Source: Anaspis maculata (Eukaryota; Arthropoda; Insecta; Coleoptera; Scraptiidae). From it: a stretch of DNA of 64,000 nucleotides. The stretch covers positions 51,023,416 through 51,087,415 of the forward strand of contig OX421966.1 of the NCBI GenBank assembly GCA_949128115.1, written 5' to 3'. This document shows positions 1 through 10,289 of this stretch, piece after piece. A program made the translations under genes and the position numbers. Each line of letters opens with the position of its first letter. Within the stretch, counting starts at the first letter, position 1. A model generated the notes under the pieces. It was given only the letters and a program-made list of their open reading frames with translations. It was not told the origin of the DNA and searched no databases.

Positions 1-305
1 AATGTTCCCGAAGTTTCTGTCTGCTTCCAGCAAATTCCATGAGGGTCTGGCATAATGCGATTTCTAGATCATTCCTGAATAATCGCACACGTTACCTGTA
101 TGCTTTCCATGTGTTCTGGGATCTGCGCCTCCGCCAAAGTGGACTGATGTGCCTTGATCGAACGTTCAAGTCTCCATTGGGTTCACATACAAGAACGCTC
201 TGGAATGCACGAGATCGCTCCAGACTTCTACACTGCGATCTAATGGTGGAAAGATCGAGAAACATCGAGTGTTTACCTATATGTACAAGATCGCCGCTCG
301 TAACA
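1..305 (-). repeat. Partial solo LTR (family L), cut by the window edge
   Basis: This is the 5' (U3) side of an LTR seen in minus orientation; it ends at 305 with CGTAACA, the complement of the family terminus TGTTACG. It aligns along its length with the complete copies at 13502-13928, 32487-33006, 36014-36496 and 44425-44954, for example in the stretch near 165-300 (GATCGCTCC, CTACACTGCGATCTAATGG, GATCGCCGCTCG). The complete copies start TG, end CA and have 4-bp target duplications, so they are LTRs. No coding sequence is expected in it; the open frame at 39-311 is incidental. The other end and its target duplication lie outside the window. Confidence 0.75.
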
Positions 306-310
306 TTATA

Positions 311-442
311 ATAGTATATTATCCAACAAGCGGGTAATGATTGCTTCTTACTCATGAGGATGCAGTTTGCCGACACGAGCCTTGGCGAGTGTCGTAAAGC
401 ATCCGAATGAGTAATAGCCATTACCCGCGAGTAGAATACTAT
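311..442. repeat. Imperfect palindrome, MITE-like
   Basis: The arms GCGGGTAATG (330-339) and CATTACCCGC (419-428) are followed inward by TTACTCAT / ATGAGTAA, GGATGC / GCATCC and CGACAC / GTGTCG. Outside them ATAGTAT (311-317) faces ATACTAT (436-442). Nearly the whole block can fold into one interrupted hairpin. It begins a few bases after the LTR end. A short non-autonomous DNA transposon is the simplest reading; no clear target duplication was seen. Confidence 0.6.
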
Positions 443-445
443 GCG

Positions 446-519
446 TTATCCAGTCTTATTGAAAAATGCAGGCATGTATGCGCGTGATAATGCGTGCATT
501 ATTCAATAGGATTGGATAA
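446..519. repeat. Second short hairpin (74 bp)
   Basis: TTATCCAGTCTTATTGAA (446-463) pairs with TTCAATAGGATTGGATAA (about 502-519), and AATGCA pairs with TGCATT further in; the loop holds alternating GCATG/GCGTG. It is a compact inverted repeat adjoining the one at 311-442. Confidence 0.6.
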
Positions 520-2129
520 ACCTCAAATTTTCATTTGAGGTTGGCTTTGGAAACAAAATTATTATCGATTAAAGCGACTGGATTGACTTATCCACTTATA
601 TTCTGTCATCTGTCATCAAAGTTAACTCCTAATGGAAATTTTCTTGATCGCATTATGTGAACTTTGGCAATGCAAAGCCAATTGCAAATTAGTTTGCCAC
701 GAATTTGGCGTCATTGAAATCGAGTCGTTGAGATGAAAAAAAAAAAATAGAACACTTTAGAATTGGAAAGGGCACGTGGATGGCCTACTTTTTTGGTCAA
801 AACCCGGTGCTTTTTTCTGTCGCAATTACCAGATTTTGCTTCTTGCATTGAAACTTTTCAATAAATTAAGTCAGCCCTATTCAGAGATACTTTCTCACAA
901 AACCACACGCGTGTACCTACATATTGATGTCCTTTTGATTCCTCAAATAAAAACATGAATGGGGGACGCGCCACGCTCTAAGCCCTGACCTGAAAATGAC
1001 GACGACGACGGCCACGGATCAAAAACGGGGAAAACAAGTTATTCCTCGTGCGGCTCTTTTTCACCTTTCCAAAGCCTCCTGCGAGTCCCGCGCCGTGACA
1101 CCATTGAGGAAAAGCAGAGAGAGAATCGGGACGATAAGTAGTCCATTACTTGGGTATAAGGCGAGGCGCCACACGCCACATCAAAGTCGGCGACGACGCT
1201 TTTCACGAAATTTAATCGCAGCGTGCTCGTTGCATCAGGTAGATATTTGGGACGGGTGGGGACTTCGGAAGGCTCTTTACGATGTTTAGGGGAAAAGCGC
1301 ATTGGGTTTCTCGGCCAAAAGGTCAGATATTGTTTGTCGAGTGATTTGCTAAAAGAAAAAGAAATATGGGTATAAAGTTGTCTGATATTTCCATCAGATT
1401 AAGTATCGATATTATTGGGTGCACTTGACTGGCGAAAAAAAAGGAAGCTTTACGAGGTGGGATGGGAGCTTCAGACTCGAAAATTGGACAAGTAAATAAA
1501 TATACCGTTTCTTTTACTACTTAGCCACCTTGAATTTTTTTAATCATAACACGAAACCTTATTACGGCAACAGTTAACGATTGACAGATGATGGATTCGC
1601 CCATTAGTACCTACCCTACATACAATATTGAAAATGTGTTGGTAAACATGTACCTATAACGCGCCAAAATAGATGATTCGATTAGCGAAAGAACGAACTC
1701 GATATGTTTACCAACCATTCGAAAGATATGACAGATCGTAACGATATTGGATGGAGACTTCGACTCAGAGGTAAGCGGCAAACCCGGAGACTGTAACTTG
1801 AAGGTAAGTCAGAAACCCATACAACTGGCGGAGGAGTCGCTCGAGAGCTTGCCTGAATGAGCGAAGCTGCTGGATTTTTTCAGAGCTTTTCCATACAAAA
1901 ACTTGGAACTTGGAGGATGTATGAGCGTCCCATGTTTATATCAGTTGGCCCCAGATGTGGTGATGGCATTTTTTTTCTCATATCATTAAATACAGGGTAC
2001 CCCCCTAGGTATCCCATATTCAAATATGCGGAAGAAGCTTCATCAATCGAGGACGAATCAAATTGATGCCAAAAAATAATTCTACTTCGGAAAAGCAAAA
2101 TAATGGAGATATTAAGATATTATATTATT
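520..2129. other. No gene recognised
   Basis: AT-rich DNA with scattered stops. The overlapping open frames on both strands at about 996-1302 have no recognisable domain and run through low-complexity GAC repeats. No RNA gene or element boundary could be placed. Confidence 0.5.
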
Positions 2130-2239
2130 ATCAGATATTAAGCTCAATCGAAGATATCAGACGGTGATATTCGTGGTGCCCTGAACATACTGAACTCACA
2201 AGATTCGTTCGCACCAAAAGACGAAAACACACTTCAGGC

Positions 2240-3484
2240 CATGGGCGCCCGGAGGGGGGGGCAAGGGGGGGCACTTGCCCCCCCCTGGCTCCGGAGCAGC
2301 TGAATAAATTATTCCTTACGAAAAAAAAAAAAATCGAGAAAGGAAAAAAAAATTCATTTGCGAAAGAAAAAACTTTGAGAAGGATTTTTACATTTTCTTG
2401 AATTGTTAGAGCAATTTGACATTTCATTAGGCTTCAACCTAAATTAGATTGCTACCCGTAAAGTCATAAAATAGGTAGATAGGTAGGTAGGTAGGTAACG
2501 ATCTGCAATTTGTGCATTCCAGCTACCAGCTCCACTGCCCAATATAGGGTGAAATGATTATGTTATTTTTTCCGTTTGGTATAAACACTGTAAAGAGCTT
2601 TGGATTAAAAGCAGTTTATTATCAAAACATTTCTAAGGACTAATAAGCCACTAAAAAGCTGCAGACTGGTGGGGGCAGAGGGCATTTTGTTGAGCATTTT
2701 TTCAACATAATGAACGAGTGTAACAATGGGGCCTTGCAATTGAAAAACTCAACGTGAGGTCGCCACTACTGTAGGGGGCGCCTACTTTGATGAAGTGGCC
2801 GTAACGACGAGAAAAACATGGGAGTTTGAGTAGTTTGACCAGTAACTGACAGTGACTGGAGACGTCAAGCAAGAAACAGAGGTTATCCAAATTTCAAATC
2901 AAGACATAAAATGACGGACGTCGGTCGCTGAAGCGTCAACGCCGTCAAAATTGTCGAATTTGCCCCCAACGGTCGTGGCGCCCTCGGTGTGTGAAAGTGG
3001 CAGTGCAAGGCCCCATTGACCTACCTATATCAATCATAGCAATACTTGAAATTTTCTGAACCTCTGCCTCTGGTTCAAAACACCAGGGGTTCCTTTTAAC
3101 ATAATGAATGAGTGTTACAATTGACCTCTATATCAATCATGGCAATAATTGAAATTTTCTGAACCTCTGGTTTAAAACACTAGGGGGTTTTTCAAGATAA
3201 TGAACGAGTGTAACTATTGACCTGGCTATTTTGAAGTAAATTTTTATACATTTTGTACAAAATTACAAATTTTAATAAATTTCTCTAAAGATAAGTTCAA
3301 TTTTCAAATATATTTCCTTATTTTTCGCACAATAATTATTATCACCATTATTATTATTATTCGAAAAAAATTTCGCCTGCGGCGCTAATCTTCAAGACTT
3401 CGCAAATTAAGCCAGGTAGGTATGTGACGTTCTCTAACTAAAGCTATTTGCCCCCCCCTGACAAAAATCCTGCGGGCGCCCATG
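2240..3484. mobile_element. Non-autonomous hAT element inserted in the LINE
   Basis: The ends are inverted: CATGGGCGCCCG at the left and CGGGCGCCCATG at the right. Both flanks carry the same 8 bp, CTTCAGGC (2232-2239 and 3485-3492), the duplication size of the hAT superfamily. Subterminal G and C runs (about 2254-2288, 3451-3459) can form a hairpin. Inside are a TAGG simple repeat (about 2472-2497) and two diverged direct repeats around 3000-3230 (ACATAATGAATGAGTG-type). No transposase frame is visible in 1245 bp, so it depends on an outside transposase. Confidence 0.9.
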
Positions 3485-3697
3485 CTTCAGGCATTGCGGA
3501 AAAAAACATCCATTACGAAAAACAGTCAATTCATTACATCCTAAACAAATCGAAAATAATGTTGTACAATCTGTCACCAATGAAGAAATTATCAAAGCAA
3601 TAGCTTCCTTTCAAAATGGTTCTGCAGGAGAAATTGATGCTATACGCCCGCAACATCTAAAAGATTTAACCAACAACGAGCTTGGGCAGAACGCTCT

Positions 3698-5781
3698 TAT
3701 ATTAATCTCATCTCCGCTTTATCCAAACTAGGAACTTTATTACTAGATAATAAAGTACCTTCTTCAATTTGTCCTATTCTATATGGGGCTAACCTTTGCG
3801 CGCTAAAGAAAAAAGACGGCGGTATTCGACCCATCGCTATTGGCTCTACTATTAGAAGGTTAATAGCTAAAGTTATATGCCGCAGGATTGCTGAGGAGCT
3901 TGGACTTAACTTCAGACCATACCAATTTGGTTTCGGGACGAAAGGAGGAATGGAAGCAGCTATACATTCTGCAAGACGTTTTCTACAAATCCCTCATCAG
4001 TCACCAAAAGTTTTACTGAAGATAGATTTCTTGAATGCATTTAATATGTTAGATCGGGAAATTATCCTGCAGAAAATTGGTGAGGAAATTTCGACTTTTC
4101 ACAATTTCTTGAGCCAATGCTATAGAGAAACCTCCATTTTATATTATGGTACATCCATTATTCTTTCACAACGGGGAGTTCAACAAGAGGATCCTTTGGG
4201 TCCTCCTCTATTTTGCCTTGGAATACAATCGTTGATAGAATCCCTTAATTCTGAGATGAATATTTGGTATATGGATGATGGAGCATTAATTGCAGACCCA
4301 GAAACAGTTTTCAATGATTTAGAAATCGTCATAAGTAAATCCAAAGATATTGGTTTAGAGCTTAATTTCACAAAATGTGAAATTGCAGTAATTTCTGACA
4401 AAAGCGAAGAGCGTCTAGAAGTCATTGAGAATTTCAACTGTATAGCACCTGGTATCAAGGTTTTAGAACCAAAGAATACAAATATTCTGGGCTGTCCATT
4501 GTTTGATTCAGGAATCTCAGATGCACTAGAAAAACGCACCTCAGAATTGAGCAGTATGGTCACCCGCATGTTCCACCTTCCTTCACATATGGCTTTTTAC
4601 CTACTGAGATTTGCCTTTTCAATTCCAAAAATGATTCACCTTCTTAGATGTACACCATGCTGGCATTCGCAAGAGAAACTTCAACAGTACGATAATGTAT
4701 TCCGACAATCAGTTTCGCTCATTTGTAACCTGGATTTGAACAACGAAAAAATTTGGACTCAAGCCACTTTACCAGTAAAACAAGGAGGACTCGGCCTTAG
4801 AAACGTGACCCAACTCTGCTTCCCAACGTTTCTAGGGTCCTGGAATTCTTGCAACGAACTATTTCCACTCGTTCTGCCAAATTCTATTTCGACAATTGAG
4901 GACCCAGCTTACGAAGAAGCAATGCTAAATTGGACCACACTAACACATTTAGCACCACTGCTAACTCCAGCAGCTTGCCATCAAAAACTCTGGGACAAAG
5001 AAATCAACAACATTGCTCTTCAAAATTTATTTGACCTTCGGAAAAGGACCATGCTCGTCTTCTGGCTTTACAAGAGAAGGAATCTGGAGCATGGTTGGAT
5101 GCACTTCCTTCTGCCAGTTTAGGAACTCTCTTGAATAACCCAACTTTTAGAGTTTCCATATGCCTTCGGCTAGGCAGTTCGATGTGCACTCCCCACTCTT
5201 GCACCTGTGGTGAGATTGTTGACCCTCTTGGCCATCACGGCTTATCGTGCAAAAAGAGCGCTGGAAGAAGAGCCAGACACGAGATGATCAACGATCTCAT
5301 CAAACGAGCACTAACATCTGCCGAGATCCTTTCCATCCGAGAGCCCACCGGTTGCTACAGAAAGGACAACAAGAGACCGGACGGTATTACTTTAATACCG
5401 TGGTCACGTGGCAAATCTCTTCTTTGGGATGTTACATGCACCGATACACTGGCTCAGTCCTACATTCGTCTGTCTACCAAAAAAGCTGGAGAAACAGCAC
5501 GTCTTCGAGAAAATTTTAAAAAATCCAAGTATATAACGGCAGACACTTCGTTCCATTTCGTACCAATCGCCATAGAAACCCTTGGTCCTTGGGGAGAGGA
5601 AGCAAAGAAGTTGATAAGCGAAATTGGCATGAAGATCAGAGGAGTCAAAAATGAAGCTAAATCAACCGCATACTTGACACAAAGAATAAGCCTAGCAGTT
5701 CAACGTGGCAATGCTGCTTTAATTCTTGGCACCATGCCTCATTCTGACGTGGGATTAGCTGAAATTTTCTATATTTTATAA
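3698..5781 (+). pseudogene. Reverse transcriptase with C-terminal restriction-like endonuclease
   Basis: Copies the element's RNA at the target site in the nucleus. One frame is open from about 3698 to 5040: ALKKKDGGIRPIAIG, FGFGTKGGMEAA, motif A KIDFLNAFN (4021-4047), motif B RGVQQEDPLGPPLF, and the catalytic box YMDDGAL (4269-4289). A one-base frameshift near 5038 moves the reading to a second frame, which continues as EKDHARLLALQEKESGAW and then CTCG...GHHGLSC (zinc knuckle, about 5198-5248) and RPDG...WDVTC (5375-5440), the nuclease acidic residues. A further shift lies near 3690. RT and nuclease key residues are preserved, so inactivation is by frameshift and truncation. The reading at 5095 is a continuation, not a separate gene. 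Confidence 0.85.
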
Positions 5782-6019
5782 TTTTATCTTCACGATTTTT
5801 ACCTCGATTTTCAATAAACTCGAAACGTTCAATTGTTATGGAGATGGAGAGGCCTCATTACTCAAGAGCACTTCCTACTGAACCATTATCATAAAAAATT
5901 CGGAGACTTTCGGTTTCAGGCTATCCTCAGTGAGGGATCAAGTAAGGGTGAGAGACCCAATATTTTGTGAAACAAAGCTCCCCGACCAACCACAACACCA
6001 GACGATCGAACCGAACAAC

Positions 6020-6065
6020 TGCACAGACACGTGTTTCGCCCCTACTGGGGGCTCATCAGTGCGCA
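6020..6065 (-). ncRNA. Type I hammerhead ribozyme, copy 1
   Basis: Read on the minus strand: stem I 5' side TGCGCA, core CTGATGA, stem II GCCCC/GGGGC with loop CAGTA, GAAA, short palindromic stem III (ACACGTGT), then the GTC cleavage triplet and stem I 3' side TGTGCA. All core bases of the hammerhead consensus are present. Cleavage would fall between 6026 and 6025. The very short stem III is typical of retroelement hammerheads, which are thought to act best as dimers. Confidence 0.9.
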
Positions 6066-6438
6066 GGCGTGATCAGCTCAACCATCCGATGCTGTGGCAG
6101 TCAGAGAACTCATGGTAATATACACCCAGGAGGACTCCTAATATGTGAGTCCTCCAAGCGGCGCCATCTATCAAAGGCATTCCGCAGATGCTATATTTCA
6201 AGGCATCAGGCATGCGAGGGAATCAACAGAATTCCACGTAAAGCAACACCGTCGCCAAGAGAGCATCGATGGTAGATGTACACATGTATACTCAAGCCGA
6301 GTAGAGCAATGTTAAACACAACAAACACGCGAATATAAATAAATATTGCGCCTCTTAGGGCCATATAGCGGCACCTCGCAGTTTTATGAAACAAAGCTCC
6401 CCGACCAACCACAACACCAGACGATCGAACCGAACAAC

Positions 6439-6473
6439 TGCACAGACACGTGTTTCGCCCCTACTGGGGGCTC
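6439..6473 (-). ncRNA. Truncated hammerhead ribozyme, copy 2
   Basis: Identical to copy 1 from stem I 3' side through stem II, but the sequence jumps into the inverted unit right after stem II, so CTGATGA and the 5' half of stem I are absent. It cannot self-cleave. It marks the switch point of the palindrome. Confidence 0.85.
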
Positions 6474-6822
6474 GGAGCTCGGGTCGGGGAGCTTTGTTTC
6501 ATAAAACTGCGAGGTGCCGCTATATGGCCCTAAGAGGCGCAATATTTATTTATATTCGCGTGTTTGTTGTGTTTAACATTGCTCTACTCGGCTTGAGTAT
6601 ACATGTGTACATCTACCATCGATGCTCTCTTGGCGACGGTGTTGCTTTACGTGGAATTCTGTTGATTCCCTCGCATGCCTGATGCCTTGAAATATAGCAT
6701 CTGCGGAATGCCTTTGATAGATGGCGCCGCTTGGAGGACTCACATATTAGGAGTCCTCCTGGGTGTATATTACCATGAGTTCTCTGACTGCCACAGCATC
6801 GGATGGTTGAGCTGATCACGCC

Positions 6823-6868
6823 TGCGCACTGATGAGCCCCCAGTAGGGGCGAAACACGTGTCTGTGCA
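6823..6868 (+). ncRNA. Type I hammerhead ribozyme, copy 3
   Basis: TGCGCA (6823-6828), CTGATGA (6829-6835), stem II GCCCC...GGGGC (6836-6850), GAAA (6851-6854), stem III palindrome, GTC ending at 6862, and TGTGCA (6863-6868). Stem I forms six pairs including one G-U. It is base-for-base the reverse complement of copy 1. Predicted cleavage is after C6862. Confidence 0.92.
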
Positions 6869-7003
6869 GTTGTTCGGTTCGATCGTCTGGTGTTGTGGTT
6901 GGTCGGGGAGCTTTGTTTCATAAAACTGCGAGGTGCCGCTATATGGCCCTAAGAGGCGCAATATTTATTTATATTCGCGTGTTTGTTGTGTCCAATATTT
7001 TGT

Positions 7004-8754
7004 ATTTTTCATAAAAAAACGACACAAATTTTGTTCAAACCGCTTTTGAGAACAAACCTCTCAATTGATGATGATGAAACTTGGTAGGCTACCTCAAAGT
7101 ACATCAAGGTTCATAATGCGTAACATATTTTACCATTCCAGATGTTGCAAATGCCATCATGGGCACTAAAGCCTTGAAGAGCCAAAAAATACGTGAATGA
7201 CAATTCTTTCCCGCCGAAGAGGTCACTAAATTATGATAAGGAGGTTGCTTTTGCGATGCAATGATTCCATGTTACCATTATTATAATAATAACCAATCAC
7301 TTTTTCAACGATGCCTCACAGGACAGATTCAAGATGGTGCTCAAGAGGAAAAAAGTTGACAATTGTATTTCTGGAAATAGTTGGCTTAGAAATTGGCTAC
7401 TCAGCTCACATCATTGCCAGCATTACTTTTTGTAGAAATACCAAGTATTGTGTCAATATCTTGAAGAATTACTTATTTATGAAAAAAAGAGTGTTCTTGT
7501 TTTTTTTCTGGTTTTCCCCTACATTTCAAAGACGGTTCAAGGTAATCAAGAACAGTTTGCTGTGACTTCATAAGCATAAAATAGTTAATGTATGTGGTGA
7601 GTTACACGTCTCTACATGTTTCGGTTAATTGAATATAATTTTTCAACTTTTTTTTCTGTATCACCCTGTATACGCCGCCGGCATGGATGGCGCTGATGGC
7701 TACCTTTCTGGATCGAAAGAGTACAATGCAAAGAACATTTCCACCGAGTGGCATCATCAAAAAATGCAAGGTACTTTCAACTAGCATCCGCACTAAAATA
7801 ACAGTTGAGTTTTGGACTGAACGGCGTTTCCCAAATTCAACCGTTGGGAAACTTGTTCATGATTCTTTTCCTCTCATTGGCCTTTGATCGACAGGAGCCA
7901 TTCATTAAAAATGTACCATCGTAAACCATTTGAGAAACGCGTTTATTGTTTCTTGAGAGAGTAATGTCATGACTTTTGTGTGTTAATAAGTGGGGTCCTC
8001 CATCCAAAAGACGCTAACATTAGCATGAGAAGAAAATTGTGCAATAATATTTCATTTCCTCCTAATAATAATAATCATTATTATTATTATTGAATACCGC
8101 TTGTATATAGGTACCTGTATTATTTCAATGGGTTTGGGCTGGGTGATAATGGGATGAAAGGAAGCGGAGCTTTATGGGATTTATGGGAGTTAGAGTCCAA
8201 TAAAATTAATTAGGCGATAAAACGTGTGATTTTAATGATGATCGGCGTTGTCGAAACCGCAATAAAATTCCCCTCGTATGATCGTTAAAGTTACATTATG
8301 CACTCGATGGAGTTTATCTTACTTCATACTTCTTGCTTGAAGGAACAAAATGCAGCGATGCATTAGCCTTATTTTCGACTGACGTCAGTCTCTTGCATTT
8401 TTTCTTTGCTTCTTATTTCGCTAGACATCAATCACCACAATTTACTGTGAGTTTCAGCTTCTTCATTCATTTCTGCTTAGTTTCTACCTCCTTACACTAG
8501 GTAAACAACCCTTTCTTCAATTTTCACCTTTCGCATCCAAATAAAGCCGAACAGGGTTTCAAAAGGGTATATCAAAGTACCTGCATCAAAGTGTAGTGTA
8601 CTATATGTATAGGGTTCCACACGCGGTGTTCATTTCCCAGAAATTTTTGCTAACATGAGCCAACTTCCAGCCATCATCCTGAAAGAGGCTGCGATCCTCT
8701 AAACACTCTGAAGTTGACCGCTGAAAGATGATAACCTGAAGATCTTAAAAATTA
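7004..8754. other. No gene recognised
   Basis: AT-rich, with short runs of ATT repeats (about 8065-8090). CACCCTGTATA near 7662-7675 resembles the end of a mariner-type MITE, but no partner end was found. Open frames at 7311-7565 and 7602-7887 show no domain. Confidence 0.45.
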
Positions 8755-9010
8755 TCTGTCGCTCAGGCTCAATTTCCAGGAAAATATAAATTTTCCGGAA
8801 AAGGCCTCACAGCTTTTAACAAATGAACTCATTTTGGAAATCTTCAATAAGGGCTTCATTTTGAGCTCCATCATTTGAGTTCGGTCGCGATAAGTCAGAT
8901 CGGTTTGGCATTTTCAAATAAAAAATCTGTTGTGGGGCGACACAAAACTTTCCCGGCGGTATCCAGAGACGTCAGTAATGATTTTGATCGAAGTGTCCCT
9001 TCGGGGGGGG
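8755..9010. repeat. Dispersed repeat family R, fragment
   Basis: Shares blocks with 11980-12270 and 27520-27760: GAGCTCCATCATT, a GTTGTG/GGGGCGACACAAAACTTTCC block, GTATCCAG, and GTCCCTTCGG, followed by a G run at 9003-9017. It is a diverged fragment of a long non-coding repeat. Confidence 0.5.
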
Positions 9011-9017
9011 GGGGGGG

Positions 9018-10289
9018 ATTGATTTGGAAATTGATGAAAAAATTCTATTGAGTTGAGCGTTTAGCAAGCATCCTGCATCCATTCTTAAGCGGACAGAACA
9101 AATGACAGGTTTGGTCCAAGGTGATGAAATACTTAATCCAAAGGCAGAACTAGGTAGTTCACTGTTGTATGATATCTCAAGAATGCAATGCTAGTGTCGT
9201 ATTAAAATTTTTGTTCCTACTTTAGATATGATGATAAAATTACACAAACTTGATAAGGATTTTTACTGCATCGCATCTTTGTTTCAAATTTCAACCCTAT
9301 ATCTTCAATCTTGGGTAGACAATCCGAGCGACGGCATTCTGCAATCATTGTTGGACAGTTGTTGGCAGAACAGTTCAATCTGCACGATTACATAATCAAA
9401 TGATTGTGAAACTGAAGAAAAAATCGATCAAGTCCAACGACCATCCAGGAAAACTAACTCGGATACACACATCGCAATAAAGCACACTGCGGTTCAAGGT
9501 TCCAGGCGCTGTAGAACCTCATCCATCAGAACATTTATATTCCATAGAGAGAAGGTTGTTTTTCAACCAAAATAATTCAGAAGATTGGACGAAAAATGGT
9601 TGGAGAATATCCAAGAACCAATTACCGATTGTTAAAAAAATATTTTGTGAAAATCGGTTCACGGGTATAGAATACCTGGCGGGAGTTCTTATTATTTGAA
9701 CTTCAAGGCCCCAAACGACATGTGGAATAAGGCTTCGAGCCCTTAAAAAGGGCAGGTCCGGAAAACACCTGACGGCACAATAGTTCTGAAGACTGAAAAG
9801 ACGAGAGGGGAGCTCAGTGGGACTCCATGAGACACCCGTAGACACCAGGGAGCCATAGGTCTTCAACCAACCCAAGAAGACGCAACGGCGTCGCTTGGCC
9901 TGAAACGGCAAAATCTGATAGTCACAAGTTAGTGGGGGCCCCATCGGGGCTTCTAACGGCAGTAAGAAAACATGGGGCCCTGGTAACGAATCATACAAGG
10001 GAACTGGACACATTAGAGATTGAACGTAGGTATAGGTACGCCAAAACGGGATGGGCATACTGGAGTTGCTAAAGCTACAGAAAACACAAGGGGGTTCACG
10101 GAGCCCCCCAAAACGATACTTGAAGACACAAAGGATCGGAGCACACTGTTGTCTTAAACGATAAAAGAAAACACACCGAGATCTGCCTGCATCCATAATT
10201 ATTTTGTCACTTTGACATAGATACCAGGGATCACGATGGATACGTCAATGTAACAGAAACGTACCGGTCTGGTTGCTAAGAATATTGAA
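9018..10289. other. No gene supported
   Basis: The 225-codon minus-strand frame at 9519-10196 is the longest open reading here, but it has low-complexity composition, no recognisable domain and no supporting splice context. I treat it as chance. A short plus-strand stretch near 9340-9460 faintly recalls a Tc1-type DNA-binding region, but not enough to annotate. Confidence 0.4.

Larger units (their letters stand above)
2130..5830 (+). mobile_element. R2-type non-LTR retrotransposon (RLE LINE), 5'-truncated and interrupted
   Basis: Plus-strand coding remnants start near 2137 (a frame reading DGDIRGALNILNSQDSFAP at 2151-2210), resume after a hAT insertion at 3493, and run through a reverse transcriptase to a C-terminal zinc knuckle and restriction-like endonuclease ending at 5781. 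This domain order (RT, CCHC, endonuclease with PD and D) defines the LINEs with a restriction-like endonuclease (R2/R4/CRE/NeSL group in the broad sense). An AATAAA lies in the short 3' tail near 5813. The 5' part, including any N-terminal DNA-binding domain, is missing. Several frameshifts show that the copy is dead. The exact clade cannot be fixed without a tree. Confidence 0.85.
5969..6991. mobile_element. Palindromic hammerhead-ribozyme element, retrozyme-like
   Basis: A 12-bp direct repeat, CCAATATTTTGT (5957-5968 and 6992-7003), flanks a 1023-bp insert. The insert holds a unit of about 420 bp in minus orientation (about 5969-6387) plus the first 90 bp of a second tandem minus unit. It then switches near 6478-6483 to the same arrangement in plus orientation: about 1.2 units, with the repeat boundary near 6903. 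Each full unit contains a hammerhead ribozyme. Tandem hammerhead-bearing repeats are known from Penelope-like retroelement terminal repeats and from retrozymes; the target duplication shows that the whole palindrome inserted as one piece. No protein is encoded; the 98-102 aa frames are shadows of the repeats. Whether Penelope-like machinery moved it is inference. Confidence 0.85.

Noticed and set aside
6206..6921. Repeated 98-102 codon frames on both strands
   Set aside because: They are the same palindromic retrozyme-like unit read in each orientation and contain the ribozymes; no protein evidence.
9330..9470. Faint Tc1-type transposase N-terminal similarity (a GRTVQ stretch, then a PGKLTR stretch)
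   Set aside because: Too short, a stop follows, and no terminal repeats or catalytic region nearby.
9519..10196. A 225-codon minus-strand open frame, among the longest in the window
   Set aside because: Biased composition (many Pro, Cys, Phe, Arg), no recognisable domain, no splice support; chance openness on the antisense strand is more likely.
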